Notes: a model not told the origin generated them from the sequence alone. A DNA stretch of 64,000 bases from Yersinia alsatica (GCF_902170305.1 NZ_CABHWW010000008.1:1-64000); one strand, 5' to 3'. Shown: positions 1 to 12,223, counted from the stretch's first letter. Program-made: numbers and translations.

Positions 1-533
1 TTACTATGTAGATCCATGATTTTAAATGACTATTTTTTATTTACCCTGTTACAAAATCAATTAACTCAATCAAGAATTAAGTCAGAAAATATAACTTGTA
101 TTTATGAGGGGAAATAAATACCCCACTTCAACATATAAAACATCGACTGAGGCAACTTGTGGCAAGAGAATAAAAATAGATTAATAGATATTTGTTATGG
201 CACTCTGACTTACGATAAAAAACAACTTAATTATGACTGTGGAAATCATGAAAATTACAGGTGCAAAAATAGACAACCAAACCCTCGTCATAATAACAAA
301 GGAATATATAACATTGATTTAATTAATCATGAATGATATGAATTAAATTTCATATTTTCCACAAGAGTATTAATATGGTTATTTTGAATAACTTTCCCAT
401 CTTGCTCGTAAATTATTTTTTGTTGTCTATTTTTTATAATTTCTTATTATTTATTCTCTTCTGGTGCATTACATTTTTATTGTGCATCTGCTAATATTCC
501 AATTCATTTCTAGCGAATAAAACGGTGCTGACC
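1..533. other. AT-rich non-coding region upstream of xthA
   Basis: This stretch at the left edge is AT-rich and holds no ORF that looks like a protein. It should contain the xthA promoter and perhaps the promoter or 3' region of a gene beyond the edge. I see no clear terminator, repeat or RNA gene in it. Confidence 0.6.
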
Positions 534-1340
534 ATGAAGTTTGTCTCTTTTAATATCAATGGCCTACGTGCTCGACCTCATCAACTGGCGGCCATCATTG
601 AACAACATCAGCCTGATGTTATCGGACTTCAGGAAACGAAAGTGCATGATGATATGTTCCCGCTTGAGGAGGTCAGTCAGCATGGTTATCACGTCTTTTA
701 TCATGGGCAAAAAGGTCATTACGGTGTAGCACTGCTAACCAAGCAAGAACCTTTAGCTGTTCGTCGCGGTTTTCCAACTGATGAAGAAGATGCCCAGCGC
801 CGTATTATCATGGCTGATATCGCAACGCCACAAGGGACTTTAACTGTTATTAATGGCTATTTCCCACAAGGAGAGAGTCGCGACCACCCAACAAAATTCC
901 CGGCTAAAGAGCGTTTTTATGCTGACTTACAGCAGTATCTGGAACAACAACTTTCTGCTGATTCTCAGGTTCTGATTATAGGGGATTTAAATATCAGCCC
1001 AACGGATCTGGATATTGGGATAGGTGAAGATAGCCGCAAGCGTTGGTTGCGTACTGGCAAGTGTTCATTCCTGCCGGAAGAACGTGCGTGGCTGGATCGT
1101 TTGCAAAGTTGGGGTCTGGTTGACACTTTCCGTGCAGCCAATCCTGATTGTAACGATCAGTTTTCGTGGTTTGATTACCGCTCACGCGGTTTTGATGAAA
1201 ATAGAGGCCTGCGCATAGATTTATTGCTGGCAAGTCAGCCATTGGCTGCGCGTTGTATTGCCACTGGCATCGACTATGAAATCCGTGGGATGGAAAAACC
1301 GTCAGATCACGCGCCGGTATGGTCTGAGTTCGCGCTCTGA
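534..1340 (+). CDS. xthA: Exodeoxyribonuclease III (AP endonuclease)
   Basis: Exonuclease III is the main AP endonuclease of base-excision repair. It also has 3'-5' exonuclease, 3'-phosphatase and RNase H activity and works in the cytoplasm with Mg2+. The 268-residue product matches E. coli XthA in length and nearly throughout. It shows the endonuclease/exonuclease/phosphatase fold signatures: N-terminal [15 protein letters not shown] with the metal-binding Glu, [13 protein letters not shown], and the C-terminal catalytic SDHAPV. An in-frame GTG lies 9 bases upstream at 525, but the ATG at 534 gives the family N-terminus [10 protein letters not shown]. The gene stands alone, with nudG following in the same direction after 151 bases. 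Confidence 0.97.
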   Translation: MKFVSFNINGLRARPHQLAAIIEQHQPDVIGLQETKVHDDMFPLEEVSQHGYHVFYHGQKGHYGVALLTKQEPLAVRRGFPTDEEDAQRRIIMADIATPQGTLTVINGYFPQGESRDHPTKFPAKERFYADLQQYLEQQLSADSQVLIIGDLNISPTDLDIGIGEDSRKRWLRTGKCSFLPEERAWLDRLQSWGLVDTFRAANPDCNDQFSWFDYRSRGFDENRGLRIDLLLASQPLAARCIATGIDYEIRGMEKPSDHAPVWSEFAL

Positions 1341-1491
1341 TTTTTATGCTCTCACTCTAATCATTATGGGAACAGCCAAACCACTTATTTTGAGCGGCGT
1401 AGTTCCCATAATTCTGGATATATCGGCTCTATTTAAATATAGGGCGATTTTTCAATGGAATATAGTAACCACTGTTATTGGGTAAATAGAA

Positions 1492-1878
1492 ATGATTGAT
1501 GTCGTCGCGGCAATTATTGAACAAAATGGCAAAATTTTATTGGCGCAGCGAGACTCACACCGCGATCAGGCTGGATTATGGGAGTTCCCGGGCGGGAAAA
1601 TTGAAACCGGTGAAACTCAACCACAGGCTTTGATACGTGAACTAGCCGAAGAGTTGAATATTAAGGCAACAATTGCAGAATATATTGCGACCAATCAATG
1701 GGATTCGCCAAAACATACTATCCGGCTACATGCCTGGCATATAGAAAGTTTTAGTGGTGAGTTTGTTCTGCATTGCCACTCAGCACTGATTTGGTTAGCA
1801 CCAGAGGATGCTTACAACTACCCTCTGGCGCCCGCCGATATTCCACTGCTCGATGCTTTTATTGCCCAAAAGCGCTAA
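1492..1878 (+). CDS. nudG: Nudix pyrimidine (deoxy)nucleoside triphosphate pyrophosphohydrolase
   Basis: This small Nudix hydrolase of the NudG type in E. coli hydrolyses CTP, dCTP and oxidised or methylated pyrimidine dNTPs to monophosphates, cleaning the nucleotide pool. The 128 residues contain a full Nudix box: GGKIETGETQPQALIREL followed by AEELNI, matching GX5EX7REUXEEXGU. The N-terminus (IDVVAAIIEQNGKILLAQR) and C-terminus (YPLAPADIPLLDAFIA) align with E. coli NudG. MutT is the closest alternative, but the C-terminal half and the location beside ynjH-topB favour NudG. Confidence 0.9.
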   Translation: MIDVVAAIIEQNGKILLAQRDSHRDQAGLWEFPGGKIETGETQPQALIRELAEELNIKATIAEYIATNQWDSPKHTIRLHAWHIESFSGEFVLHCHSALIWLAPEDAYNYPLAPADIPLLDAFIAQKR

Positions 1879-1882
1879 ATCA

Positions 1883-2173
1883 CTATTTGGTTAATCTTTT
1901 CCAGATCAGTGGATTAGTCCCTATGACACTGGAATCACGCACACATTGCAGAACTTCCCCCTCGACCCGCAGTACAGCCCCTTCCGAGTAGTTCTGATTT
2001 TGATAAACACAACAACGTGTGCACGGATTATTGTTAGAATTGCGGTTTGCCGCATTATTCCATACCTCTGGTGGCAAAGGGACGACCACATCGACATTAT
2101 TTCGGTTCGCCATAGCCGCACCGGAAATTAGCGTGGCAAAACCAATCACGCCCAACAGTACCCGTGTTCTCAT
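1883..2173 (-). CDS. ynjH: YnjH, DUF1496 exported protein
   Basis: This 96-residue protein of unknown function has an N-terminal signal peptide ([22 protein letters not shown]), so it is probably periplasmic. The mature part has a Cys-rich stretch ([19 protein letters not shown]) and a later Cys (LQCVRDSS), typical of the DUF1496 family. Its ATG overlaps the TGA of topB by 4 bases, so it is translationally coupled as the last gene of a selD-topB-ynjH unit. It converges with nudG, with only 4 bases between stop codons. E. coli has the same neighbours. Confidence 0.88.
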   Translation of the reverse strand: MRTRVLLGVIGFATLISGAAMANRNNVDVVVPLPPEVWNNAANRNSNNNPCTRCCVYQNQNYSEGAVLRVEGEVLQCVRDSSVIGTNPLIWKRLTK

Positions 2174-4095
2174 GACTTATTCTCCTTGGCTTTAGACGGT
2201 GTTTTCTTGCGCTTCTTTGTCGCACCAGAGGGGGCTGCTGGCAACCCACGGAAAACCTGAGGTGAACGATTCTGTTTTGCCTGACTAATAAGATCCTGCA
2301 AAGTTGCCACCAGCGGCTGCATAAAATCCTGATAGCGACAATTTTTTTCGCTAATTTGGGTCAGTGTCGATTCCCAGTGCGCCGTCATATCGGGTCGCGC
2401 CGCGATATCAGGTAATGCATGAATCAGTGCTCTTCCTGCTGGGCTGGCATGAATATAACGACCTTTTTTAAACAAAAAAGTCCGTTTAAACAGCAACTCA
2501 ATAATACCTGCGCGCGTCGCCTCGGTACCCAGCCCATCAGTGGCGCGTAAAACTTTCTTCAGCTCTTTATCTTGCACAAAGCGCGCGATCCCCGTCATGG
2601 CAGATAATAAACTGGCATCCGTGAATGGCCGTGGTGGTTGAGTTTGGCGCTCAACGACTTCACCCCGTTCACACAATAATTCGGCCCCTTTCTCCACCAC
2701 CGGCAATGGCGCGCCTTCGTTTTCTTCATCACGCTCTTTACTGCCCAGCAAAGTCCGCCAACCGGCTTCGGCCAGAAAACGGGCTTTAGCAATAAACTTT
2801 CCGCCGGCGATATCCAATTCAATGACACATTTACGAAACTGGGCATCAGGGCAGAACTGCATCAGATATTGTTGCGCCACTAATCGATAAACCTTGCCCT
2901 CATCCGTGGTTAGATTCACCTTACTGGCTCGTGCGGTAGGGATGATGGCATGGTGCGCATCCACTTTTTTGTCATCCCAACAACGGTTACGCCGGTCGCT
3001 GTCCATCACCTCAAGCGGCAACAGGTCGGCTTGGTGGATACTAATAGCATTGAGCACGGAATGACGCCCGGCAAAATGCTCTTCTGGTAGATATCGGCAA
3101 TCTGAACGCGGATACGTAATCAATTTGTGCGTTTCATATAAACGCTGGCAAATATCCAATACTTGCTGGGCACTTAAGCCAAATCGCTTTGCCGCTTCAA
3201 TCTGCAATGTTGACAGAGAAAATGGCAAGGGGGCGATTTCTGATTCCCGTTTATCATTATAGGACGTGACAATGGCGGGCTGACCGGTGATACGGTTAAC
3301 CACATGCTCGGCCAGCGGGCGATGCAACAAGCGCCCTTCTTCATCCTGATAAGATTCACATGAATCACTGGGCTGCCAGAGTGCTATAAAACGCTCTTCC
3401 GCCGGAGTGACAATATGGGCTTTAACTTCAAAAAAATCTTTGGAGACGAAATCTTCAATCTCTTCATCGCGACGAACCACCAGCCCCAAAACGGGTGTCT
3501 GCACTCGCCCAACAGACAAAACACCGTCATAGCCCGCATTGCGGCCAAGAATGGTATAAGCCCGAGTCATATTGATGCCATAGAGCCAATCCGCTCTGGC
3601 CCTTGCCAAGGCGGAAACACAAAGCGGGATAAACTCACGGTTATAGCGCAAACGCTCGACTGCGCGCTCTACCGCCTGTGGGTTTAAGTCATTAATCAAA
3701 CAACGACGTACATTCTGCCGTTTCTCTGCGGCTAAATCGAGGTAGTCCAGCACCTCGTCAACCAGAAGTTGTCCTTCACGGTCAGGGTCACCCGCATGCA
3801 CCACTTCATCAGCTTGCTGTAACAACTGTTTGATAACATTCAGTTGTTTACTAACAGAAGGCCGAGGCTGCAATCGCCACTTTTCAGGAATAATCGGCAA
3901 ATCCGCTAATGACCAGCGCGCATAACGGCTATCGTAAGCATCGGGCTGAGCTTGTTCCAGCAAGTGGCCCACACACCAGGTCACCATTTGATCACTACCA
4001 CAGGCAATGAATCCATCACCCCGACGATGCGGCTTCGGCAAAATATCGGCAATAGCCCGCGCCAAACTGGGTTTTTCGGCAATAAAAAGTCGCAT
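2170..4095 (-). CDS. topB: DNA topoisomerase III
   Basis: This type IA topoisomerase decatenates DNA and resolves recombination and replication intermediates. The 641-residue product aligns with E. coli TopB (653 aa). It has an N-terminal Toprim domain ([34 protein letters not shown] carrying the acidic DxD-like metal site). The active-site Tyr is in the motif [17 protein letters not shown]. The C-terminus is Lys/Arg-rich, as usual for DNA-binding tails. Two ATGs are adjacent (4098 and 4095); the second gives the family start [10 protein letters not shown]. The gene lies 31 bases after selD and overlaps ynjH by 4 bases. Confidence 0.97.
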   Translation of the reverse strand: MRLFIAEKPSLARAIADILPKPHRRGDGFIACGSDQMVTWCVGHLLEQAQPDAYDSRYARWSLADLPIIPEKWRLQPRPSVSKQLNVIKQLLQQADEVVHAGDPDREGQLLVDEVLDYLDLAAEKRQNVRRCLINDLNPQAVERAVERLRYNREFIPLCVSALARARADWLYGINMTRAYTILGRNAGYDGVLSVGRVQTPVLGLVVRRDEEIEDFVSKDFFEVKAHIVTPAEERFIALWQPSDSCESYQDEEGRLLHRPLAEHVVNRITGQPAIVTSYNDKRESEIAPLPFSLSTLQIEAAKRFGLSAQQVLDICQRLYETHKLITYPRSDCRYLPEEHFAGRHSVLNAISIHQADLLPLEVMDSDRRNRCWDDKKVDAHHAIIPTARASKVNLTTDEGKVYRLVAQQYLMQFCPDAQFRKCVIELDIAGGKFIAKARFLAEAGWRTLLGSKERDEENEGAPLPVVEKGAELLCERGEVVERQTQPPRPFTDASLLSAMTGIARFVQDKELKKVLRATDGLGTEATRAGIIELLFKRTFLFKKGRYIHASPAGRALIHALPDIAARPDMTAHWESTLTQISEKNCRYQDFMQPLVATLQDLISQAKQNRSPQVFRGLPAAPSGATKKRKKTPSKAKENKS

Positions 4096-4126
4096 CATTC
4101 ACCGCATAAATGCATCAAAGGAAAGG

Positions 4127-5173
4127 TCATTCGGTTATCTCAATCAATGCCCGGCGATTATCTAGCGCAGTTAGCTCGCCAATGGCACTGAGCGTCATCC
4201 CATGTTGAGCAGCAACTTCTTGGACTTGCGCTTCAGCCTCTGGCAGTACCGCCAGCAGCAAACCGCCAGAGGTCTGCGGATCACAGAGTAGGTTTTTCTG
4301 TAGCTCAGACATCTTGCCAATCAGATGACCATAGCTATCAAAGTTTCGTCCGGTGCCGCCCGGTACACAGCCAGCTGCAATATACTCTTCAACAGCCGGT
4401 AAACGTGGAATAGCCGAAAAATGCAGTGTCGCCTGCACCCCTGAACCCTGACAAATTTCACTTAAATGCCCCAACAGGCCGAACCCGGTCACATCTGTCA
4501 TGGCGGTAACACCCGGAATATGTGCAAAATCAGCCCCTGATTTATTCAACTGGCACATGGTTTCGGTAGCAACACCCTGATGTTCCGGGCGTAATTTACT
4601 TTTCTTCTCTGCCGTGGTCAGAATACCAATCCCCAGCGGTTTGGTCAGGAACAACTTGCAACCGGCTTGTGCCGCGCTGTTCTTTTTCACCTGTTCAGTG
4701 CTGACAATGCCGGTAACCGCCAAACCAAAAATCGGTTCCGGCGCATCGATAGAGTGCCCGCCGGCCAGCGAAATACCGGCTTGCTGACACACATAGCGCC
4801 CGCCTTCAATAACTTGCTGAGCGACTTCTGGCGCCAACTTATCAATTGGCCACCCCAGAATGGCAATCGCCATAATAGGTTTACCGCCCATGGCATAAAT
4901 ATCACTAATCGCATTTGTGGCAGCAATGCGGCCAAAATCAAAGGGATCATCAACAATGGGCATGAAGAAGTCGGTAGTACTGATAATGCCGACACCGCTG
5001 CCAATATCATAAACAGCGGCGTCATCACGGGTTTCGTTACCCACCAGCAGACGGGGATCTAAGAATTTTTGTTGCTCAGAATGCAAAATTTTATCCAACA
5101 CTTTGGGCGAAATTTTGCAACCGCAGCCCGCTCCGTGGCTGTATTGAGTAAGACGTATCGCTGGCGATGTCAT
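4127..5173 (-). CDS. selD: Selenophosphate synthetase
   Basis: SelD makes selenophosphate from selenide and ATP, the selenium donor for selenocysteine tRNA and for 2-selenouridine in tRNA. The 348-residue protein matches the E. coli enzyme in length. The catalytic pair is present in the N-terminal motif [11 protein letters not shown] as Cys17 and Lys20. Cys rather than selenocysteine occupies the catalytic position, and no in-frame UGA is seen. PurM-like ATP-binding motifs follow ([30 protein letters not shown]). It is the first gene of the selD-topB-ynjH unit. Its presence implies selenium use, although no selenoprotein gene is in this window. Confidence 0.97.
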   Translation of the reverse strand: MTSPAIRLTQYSHGAGCGCKISPKVLDKILHSEQQKFLDPRLLVGNETRDDAAVYDIGSGVGIISTTDFFMPIVDDPFDFGRIAATNAISDIYAMGGKPIMAIAILGWPIDKLAPEVAQQVIEGGRYVCQQAGISLAGGHSIDAPEPIFGLAVTGIVSTEQVKKNSAAQAGCKLFLTKPLGIGILTTAEKKSKLRPEHQGVATETMCQLNKSGADFAHIPGVTAMTDVTGFGLLGHLSEICQGSGVQATLHFSAIPRLPAVEEYIAAGCVPGGTGRNFDSYGHLIGKMSELQKNLLCDPQTSGGLLLAVLPEAEAQVQEVAAQHGMTLSAIGELTALDNRRALIEITE

Positions 5174-5484
5174 AACACTCTCCCGTCTGAAGGTTCAATA
5201 ATAAGCAATTCAATCAATACGTAAGCTATTTAGTCAGGAATGATGCATATAAGGCAAGAATCCAAGGTTGCCTATGGTAGCGCCTATAGCTTGGCTTGGT
5301 AAGTAGATAGCAGTTATCAGGCAGATAGGTTGGTCACAAAGCGGGCTAAAACGCAGCGTATTGCTGATATCCACCCGGTTTCAAGTTGCAGGTTTGTTGG
5401 CTGCACTCAATCACTCGAATAACTTGCCATCGTCCTGCAACTTGAAATCTATGGGATATAGCGTACTAGAATAATTTATAAACC
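5174..5484. other. selD-ydjA intergenic region with an ERIC remnant
   Basis: This 311-base gap between two minus-strand genes holds the selD promoter region and a shortened ERIC-type repeat (5367-5460). I see no coding sequence in it. Confidence 0.6.
5367..5460. repeat. ERIC-family palindromic repeat, internally deleted
   Basis: The outer arms TTTCAAGTTGCAGG and CCTGCAACTTGAAA are inverted copies of each other. The inner part (GTTGGCTGCACTCAATCACTCG) resembles the reverse complement of enterobacterial ERIC elements. At about 94 bases it is shorter than the usual 127, because the central palindrome that reads like ACTTACATAAGTAAGT in full copies is missing. It lies downstream of ydjA and upstream of selD. 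Confidence 0.7.
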
Positions 5485-6036
5485 TTAGAAATGACGCACA
5501 AAAGTCGAGTAATCCGGTGGTGTCACTTTGGTCGCTGATTTCAGTTGTGGTGTTCCAAGATAAAGGAAACCGACAATTTCATCTTGCTCGCGGCAGGCAA
5601 AGCCCTTGCGAACAACCGGGTGCTGAGTCCAAGAACCGGTGCGCCAGATGCCATTAAAACCTTGTGCCAAGGCCGCCATTTGCATGGCTTGTACTGCACA
5701 ACCGGCAGAGACAAGCTGTTCCCAATTCGGCACTTTAGGATTTTCTGTCACATGAGCAATCACGGTAATAATCAGAGGTGCGCGGAACGGTGCTTTGGTC
5801 GCTTTCTCCAACACTACCGCATCCGAACCATCGTGTTTAACGGCATCTTGTAACAATTGGCTAAAGCGCTCCAGACCCTCATTTTGAATTAAAACAAAGC
5901 GCCACGGCTGTAATGTGCCATGATCAGGTGCACGCATACCCGCATGGATAATATTGTCCAACGCCTCGCCCGCAGGGGCTGGTGTGGTTAAGCGAGACGC
6001 CGAACGACGATTGAGTAATAATTCCAATGCATCCAT
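5485..6036 (-). CDS. ydjA: Nitroreductase-family FMN oxidoreductase YdjA
   Basis: This small flavoprotein of the nitroreductase fold binds FMN and uses NAD(P)H; its physiological substrate is not established. The 183 residues match E. coli YdjA in length and sequence. FMN-contact signatures are the N-terminal RRSASRL, the [14 protein letters not shown] stretch, GFNGIWRTG and the C-terminal GFLYLGTPQ. Two ATGs are adjacent (6039 and 6036); the AGGAG at 6042-6047 is better spaced for the second, which also matches the family start MDALELL. It is transcribed divergently from sppA. Confidence 0.93.
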   Translation of the reverse strand: MDALELLLNRRSASRLTTPAPAGEALDNIIHAGMRAPDHGTLQPWRFVLIQNEGLERFSQLLQDAVKHDGSDAVVLEKATKAPFRAPLIITVIAHVTENPKVPNWEQLVSAGCAVQAMQMAALAQGFNGIWRTGSWTQHPVVRKGFACREQDEIVGFLYLGTPQLKSATKVTPPDYSTFVRHF

Positions 6037-6198
6037 CATTTTCTCCTGATAACGATTTTCATTTTCAGCACGGTAGCATAAGTTGTCGTTTTGTTACCAG
6101 TGTTGACCTATTAGCTAGGTTTTTCGGTGATTTAAAGCTGACTTTTGTTCGTCAGGTCATTAGGATAACGATACTTGCCCGGTTTTGTTGGAGATAAC

Positions 6199-8049
6199 AT
6201 GCGCACTTTGTGGCGAATTATTGCTGGCTTTTTCAAGTGGACCTGGCGTCTGCTGAATTTTGCCAGAGAGTTTATTCTTAATCTTTTTCTAATATTGCTG
6301 ATTTTAGTCGGCGTTGGTATTTACCTTCAGTTCCAAAGTAAACCGGCAGAACCGGTTAAGGGCGCACTGTTAGTTAATTTAAGCGGCGTGGTGGTTGACC
6401 AGCCCGCAGTCAATAATAAGCTGCGCCAATTGGGCCGCGAGTTATTAGGGGCATCCAGCAATCGCCTACAGGAAAACTCCCTGTTTGATATTGTAGAAAC
6501 TATTCGTTTGGCGAAAACCGATAACAATATTACCGGCTTGGTATTATCACTGAGTGATTTTACCGGTACTGACCAGCCGTCGCTACAATATATCGGTAAA
6601 GCCCTGCGGGAATTCCGTGATACCGGCAAGCCGATTTATGCTATTGGCGACAGTTATAACCAGACGCAATATTATCTAGCCAGTTTTGCCAACAAAATCT
6701 ATCTGTCACCGCAGGGTGCAGTCGATCTGCATGGTTTTGCCAGCAATAATCTGTATTACAAATCGTTGTTGGAAAAACTCAAAGTTACCACCAATATCTT
6801 CCGCGTGGGCACCTATAAGTCTGCGGTTGAGCCGATGATTCGTGATGATATGTCCCCCGCAGCGCGTGAGGCTGACAGCCGTTGGATTGGTGGACTGTGG
6901 CAAAACTATTTGACTGCGGTTTCCGCTAATCGGCAGTTAACGCCAGAGCAATTGTTCCCAGGTGCGGCAGGGGTTATCAGTGGATTACAAGCGGCTGACG
7001 GCTCCCCTGCGCAATATGCTCTTAATAGCAAACTGGTCGATCAATTGGCTTCTCGTCCAGAGGTAGAAACCGAGCTGGTTAAAACCTTTGGCTGGGACAA
7101 AAAGAATAATGATTTCAATTACGTCAGTATTTATGACTACCAGCCAACGCCAGCCCCACAGCAGGGAGAGCAAATAGCGGTGCTCTTTGCTAACGGCGCG
7201 ATTATGGATGGCCCACAAACGCCTGGAAATGTCGGCGGTGATGCACTGGCGGCGCAAATTCGCCAAGCGCGGTTGGACCCGAAAATTAAAGCGGTTATCC
7301 TGCGGGTAAACAGCCCAGGGGGCAGTGTCAGTGCCTCTGAGTTAATTCGTTCTGAGTTAGCGGCATTGCGCGCAGCCAATAAGCCATTGGTAGTGTCAAT
7401 GGGTGGCATGGCGGCCTCGGGTGGCTACTGGATCTCGACTCCAGCCAACTATATTATCGCCAACCCAAGTACATTGACCGGCTCAATTGGTATCTTCGGT
7501 GTGATTAATACATTCCAAAACTCGCTGGAGAGTATTGGGGTTCATACCGATGGTGTTGCCACCTCGCCACTGGCGAATGTGTCGATGACCAAAGATTTGC
7601 CGCCTGAATTCTCCCAGATGATGCAAATCAATATCGAAAACGGCTATAAGACCTTTATCGATCTGGTGGCCACCTCACGGCACAAAACACCGGAGCAAGT
7701 CGATCAAATTGCGCAAGGCCACGTGTGGATTGGTATGGATGCCAAAAATAATGGTTTGGTAGACCAGCTCGGTGACTTCGATGATGCCGTTAAGAAAGTA
7801 GCTGAACTGGCAAAACTGAAAACCTGGCAGCTGAATTGGTTTGTTGATGAACCAAGCCTCAGCGATTTGATTTTTGGCCAAATGAGCGCGTCAGTACAGG
7901 CGATTTTGCCTGCCGCAATTCAGGCATGGTTACCTGCGCCAATCTCTGCCATGGCACAGGCCGTCAAAGATCAACCTAGTTTGCTCAACACCCTCAATGA
8001 CCCGCAGAATCGCTATGCGTTATGTCTTACTTGTGGTGATGTGCGCTAG
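6199..8049 (+). CDS. sppA: Protease IV, signal-peptide peptidase
   Basis: SppA is a self-compartmentalised serine protease of the inner membrane that degrades cleaved signal peptides on the periplasmic side. The 616-residue product is a tandem duplication of two S49 domains, as in E. coli (618 aa). An N-terminal membrane anchor lies at about residues 22-44. The catalytic Lys is in [10 protein letters not shown] (E. coli Lys209) of the first domain and the nucleophilic Ser is in [10 protein letters not shown] (E. coli Ser409) of the second. The ATG at 6199 follows a TTGGAGATAAC ribosome site and gives the family start [17 protein letters not shown] terminator hairpin follows at 8080. Confidence 0.97.
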   Translation: MRTLWRIIAGFFKWTWRLLNFAREFILNLFLILLILVGVGIYLQFQSKPAEPVKGALLVNLSGVVVDQPAVNNKLRQLGRELLGASSNRLQENSLFDIVETIRLAKTDNNITGLVLSLSDFTGTDQPSLQYIGKALREFRDTGKPIYAIGDSYNQTQYYLASFANKIYLSPQGAVDLHGFASNNLYYKSLLEKLKVTTNIFRVGTYKSAVEPMIRDDMSPAAREADSRWIGGLWQNYLTAVSANRQLTPEQLFPGAAGVISGLQAADGSPAQYALNSKLVDQLASRPEVETELVKTFGWDKKNNDFNYVSIYDYQPTPAPQQGEQIAVLFANGAIMDGPQTPGNVGGDALAAQIRQARLDPKIKAVILRVNSPGGSVSASELIRSELAALRAANKPLVVSMGGMAASGGYWISTPANYIIANPSTLTGSIGIFGVINTFQNSLESIGVHTDGVATSPLANVSMTKDLPPEFSQMMQINIENGYKTFIDLVATSRHKTPEQVDQIAQGHVWIGMDAKNNGLVDQLGDFDDAVKKVAELAKLKTWQLNWFVDEPSLSDLIFGQMSASVQAILPAAIQAWLPAPISAMAQAVKDQPSLLNTLNDPQNRYALCLTCGDVR

Positions 8050-8079
8050 TTAATGCATTAAATTGTAGATAAATACTCC

Positions 8080-8104
8080 GCCCGGCACCTGCTGGGCTTT
8101 TTTT
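8080..8104 (+). terminator. Rho-independent terminator after sppA
   Basis: A GC-rich hairpin (GCCCGGC / GCTGGGC) is followed directly by a run of seven T. It sits 30 bases after the sppA stop. Confidence 0.85.
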
Positions 8105-8166
8105 CCTCGCCAGTCACCCTATAATTCACCCATCTTATTCAGTTCGACTTTTCAGGCATATTGCTC

Positions 8167-9183
8167 ATGCAGAAGAAATCTATTTATGTCGCCTATACTG
8201 GCGGGACTATTGGTATGCAGCGCTCGGATCACGGATACATCCCGGTTTCAGGCCACCTGCAACGCCAACTGGCGCTGATGCCTGAGTTTCATCGCCCCGA
8301 AATGCCTGATTTTACTATCCATGAATATGCTCCATTAATTGACTCCTCAGATATGACACCTGAGGATTGGCAGCATATCGCCAATGATATTCAGCAGAAT
8401 TACGATTTATACGACGGTTTTGTTATTCTGCACGGCACCGACACCATGGCATTTACCGCGTCGGCCCTCTCCTTCATGCTGGAAAACTTAGCTAAGCCGG
8501 TGATTGTCACGGGCTCCCAAATCCCTCTGGCCGAGCTGCGATCTGACGGGCAAACCAACTTGCTGAATGCCCTGTATCTGGCAGCTAATCATCCCGTCAA
8601 TGAAGTCAGTTTGTTCTTTAACAACAAACTGTTCCGCGGCAATCGCACCACCAAAGCTCATGCCGATGGTTTTGATGCTTTTGCTTCGCCCAATCTCTCG
8701 GTATTGCTTGAAGCGGGTATCCATATTCGTCGTATGGCCTCAGTGGAGTCACCTATCAATAATGGCCCATTGATTGTGCATAGCATCACACCGCAGCCCA
8801 TTGGCGTGGTGACTATTTATCCTGGCATATCCGGTGCGGTAGTGCGTAATTTCCTCCTACAGCCGGTAAAAGCTCTTATTCTGCGATCTTATGGCGTGGG
8901 GAATGCACCACAGAAAGCTGAGTTATTAGACGAGTTAAAAAATGCCAGCGAGCGCGGTATTGTGGTGGTGAATCTGACGCAATGTATTTCTGGCAGAGTG
9001 AACATGGAAGGATATGCAACCGGTAATGCACTGGCGCATGCAGGAGTTATCAGTGGTTTTGATATGACCGTTGAAGCCGCCCTGACAAAACTGCATTATC
9101 TGTTGAGTCAATCTCTATCCCCTGAAGATATCCGCCGGTTAATGCAACAGAACCTGCGCGGTGAATTAACTGACACTAACTGA
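8167..9183 (+). CDS. ansA: L-asparaginase I (cytoplasmic)
   Basis: AnsA hydrolyses asparagine to aspartate and ammonia in the cytoplasm; in E. coli it is the low-affinity, allosteric enzyme. The 338 residues match E. coli AnsA in length. Both catalytic Thr motifs are present: YTGGTIGM near the N-terminus and LHGTDTMA around residue 90. There is no signal peptide, unlike the periplasmic type II enzyme. The ATG at 8167 gives MQKKSIYVAYTGG; a TTG 6 bases upstream is less likely. pncA follows after 15 bases, so the two are probably one operon, as in E. coli. Confidence 0.96.
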   Translation: MQKKSIYVAYTGGTIGMQRSDHGYIPVSGHLQRQLALMPEFHRPEMPDFTIHEYAPLIDSSDMTPEDWQHIANDIQQNYDLYDGFVILHGTDTMAFTASALSFMLENLAKPVIVTGSQIPLAELRSDGQTNLLNALYLAANHPVNEVSLFFNNKLFRGNRTTKAHADGFDAFASPNLSVLLEAGIHIRRMASVESPINNGPLIVHSITPQPIGVVTIYPGISGAVVRNFLLQPVKALILRSYGVGNAPQKAELLDELKNASERGIVVVNLTQCISGRVNMEGYATGNALAHAGVISGFDMTVEAALTKLHYLLSQSLSPEDIRRLMQQNLRGELTDTN

Positions 9184-9198
9184 TCTGGCGGAGTTTTC

Positions 9199-9831
9199 AT
9201 GAACGCGGCACTGCTTTTAATTGATTTGCAAAATGACTTTTGTCCGGGTGGTGCTTTGGCGGTTGGTGAAGGTGACCGGGTGATTGCGGTGGCGAATGAG
9301 GCTATTAATGCCTGTTTGGCACAAAAGATACCGGTCATTGCTAGCCAGGATTGGCACCCTGCCGAACATCGGAGTTTTGCTATTAACTCCAATGCGGAGC
9401 CAGGGACGGTCGGTGAGTTAGAGGGATTAACACAAGTCTGGTGGCCAGTACATTGTGTGCAAGATAAACCCGGCGCGGCGCTGCATCCCCTGTTGAACCA
9501 AACGGCTATTACCGCGATTTTCCGTAAAGGCCAAGATCCGGATATCGACAGTTACAGTGCATTCTTCGACAATGGCCGGCGGGCAAAAACGCCACTGGAT
9601 GATTGGTTGCAGCAGCACGGAATCAAAAGTTTGTTTATTATGGGGCTGGCAACTGATTACTGCGTGAAATACACCGTTTTGGATGCATTAGCCCTGGGCT
9701 ATCAAACCACCGTCATCAGTGACGGTTGTCGTGGGGTAAACCTGCAACCACAAGATAGCCAACAGGCTTTTGATGCTATGCGCGATGCGGGGGCCAGCAT
9801 ACAGACCTTGGCGCACTTTCTTGCTGACTGA
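9199..9831 (+). CDS. pncA: Nicotinamidase (pyrazinamidase)
   Basis: PncA deamidates nicotinamide to nicotinate for NAD salvage. The 210-residue protein has the isochorismatase-like fold with its catalytic triad: Asp in LIDLQNDFCPGGAL, Lys in FRKGQDPDIDSYSAF and Cys in LATDYCVKYTVLDAL. The metal-binding Asp/His set is visible in ASQDWHPAEHRSF. It lies 15 bases behind ansA, so it is probably co-transcribed, and is followed by a hairpin at 9859-9890. Confidence 0.96.
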   Translation: MNAALLLIDLQNDFCPGGALAVGEGDRVIAVANEAINACLAQKIPVIASQDWHPAEHRSFAINSNAEPGTVGELEGLTQVWWPVHCVQDKPGAALHPLLNQTAITAIFRKGQDPDIDSYSAFFDNGRRAKTPLDDWLQQHGIKSLFIMGLATDYCVKYTVLDALALGYQTTVISDGCRGVNLQPQDSQQAFDAMRDAGASIQTLAHFLAD

Positions 9832-9858
9832 AGCGAACAACAGCTCATTAAGATTAAT

Positions 9859-9895
9859 ACTCAACGGAGCCATTATTAGCACCGTTGAGTCTTTC
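9859..9895 (+). terminator. Terminator hairpin after pncA
   Basis: Inverted 9-base arms ACTCAACGG and CCGTTGAGT are separated by 14 bases and followed by TCTTTC. It lies between the convergent pncA and yeaC and may serve both strands. Confidence 0.65.
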
Positions 9896-10166
9896 ACTCC
9901 GGCTTCAGCTTCACCAAGGTCGGTTGGCTGAATTGCTGCTTCAGCTCTTGCTTGGATTTCATCACTATCTGGCCATCAGTACCAATGCTCATATGTTGGG
10001 CATCAGTGTTATGGCGTGCTTGCCATAGCATAACCATTTGCAGGCTATTTTCTTTCTGCTCTGGCGTGAGTGCCACGCCGTCTGGCCATTTGCCTAACTC
10101 AACGGCTTGAACCAAACGTTGATAGATTTCCGGCGTCATCACTGAAATCAGGTCTTCAAGCTCCAT
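9894..10166 (-). CDS. yeaC: YeaC, DUF1315 protein of unknown function
   Basis: This small, probably cytosolic protein of the DUF1315 family has no known function. The core MTPEIYQRLVQAVELGKWPDG, the LWQARHN stretch and the end IVMKSKQELK match E. coli YeaC. The ATG at 10166 has a TGAGGA ribosome site and gives 90 residues, the E. coli length; the reading frame is open further upstream to a TTG at 10220 with no ribosome site. It lies 73 bases downstream of msrB on the same strand, as in E. coli. Confidence 0.9.
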   Translation of the reverse strand: MELEDLISVMTPEIYQRLVQAVELGKWPDGVALTPEQKENSLQMVMLWQARHNTDAQHMSIGTDGQIVMKSKQELKQQFSQPTLVKLKPE

Positions 10167-10239
10167 CAGAGCATCCTCAGGTAAATGAATAACAAGCTGA
10201 ATCGATTTTTCTTGTGTCAACTAATGATCTCAGACCGCA

Positions 10240-10653
10240 CTACCCGGCGGTCTGTTCGCCATTTTGGTCATCAACAAAATTCAGTGATGCAGAATTCACG
10301 CAGTAGCGCTCTCCGGTTGGCTGTGGGCCATCAGGAAATACATGTCCCAAATGGGCATCACAATTGCCACAGCGAATCTCGACACGATGCATATTATGAG
10401 AATAATCATCAATATAGCGAATTGAGTTAGCATCAAGAGGTTGATAGAAACTCGGCCAACCACAGCCCGAATCAAACTTGGATTCTGAGACGAAAAGCGG
10501 CTGATGGCAGCACAAGCATTGGTACACACCGTCGCGTTTGTTATGCAGTAATTTGCCGCTAAACGGCGCTTCCGTCCCCCGCTGTTGGGTGACATGACGC
10601 TGAATATCGGACAGTTTCTCAATATTTTCTGTAGGGTTCAGTTCTTTAGCCAT
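10240..10653 (-). CDS. msrB: Peptide-methionine (R)-S-oxide reductase
   Basis: MsrB reduces the R epimer of methionine sulfoxide in proteins, using thioredoxin as reductant, in the cytoplasm. The 137-residue product has both zinc-binding CxxC pairs (CLCC in the N-terminal half and CGNC in [15 protein letters not shown]) and the catalytic Cys in [11 protein letters not shown]. The start at 10653 ([13 protein letters not shown]) matches the family length; the frame is open further upstream. It is transcribed away from gapA, as in E. coli. Confidence 0.96.
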   Translation of the reverse strand: MAKELNPTENIEKLSDIQRHVTQQRGTEAPFSGKLLHNKRDGVYQCLCCHQPLFVSESKFDSGCGWPSFYQPLDANSIRYIDDYSHNMHRVEIRCGNCDAHLGHVFPDGPQPTGERYCVNSASLNFVDDQNGEQTAG

Positions 10654-11996
<1,343 letters not shown>

Positions 11997-12018
11997 TGGA
12001 TTGATGTAGATTTCTGCC

Positions 12019-12045
12019 AAAAGCCACCCTCGGGTGGCTTTTTTA
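12019..12045 (+). terminator. Rho-independent terminator after gapA
   Basis: The hairpin AAGCCACCC / GGGTGGCTT with a two-base CG loop region is followed by a T run. It sits 22 bases after the gapA stop. Confidence 0.92.
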
Positions 12046-12223
12046 TTGTCTAAAAACAGCGGTATGAGTGCATCAGCTTATTAAGCTTCGACAATAAGTT
12101 GCGCAATATCAATGATTCACTACTACTCTACCCTAGGTTTGCTGCAAGATCTGACGGCTGTGATATTATCGAAAATCTGAAGTTCAATGGATCTCAAGCT
12201 CCTATTCTCATAAGGCCAAACGA

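Noticed and set aside
1-533. Hidden small gene or RNA upstream of xthA
   Set aside because: No conserved motif, terminator or reading frame with a ribosome site was found.
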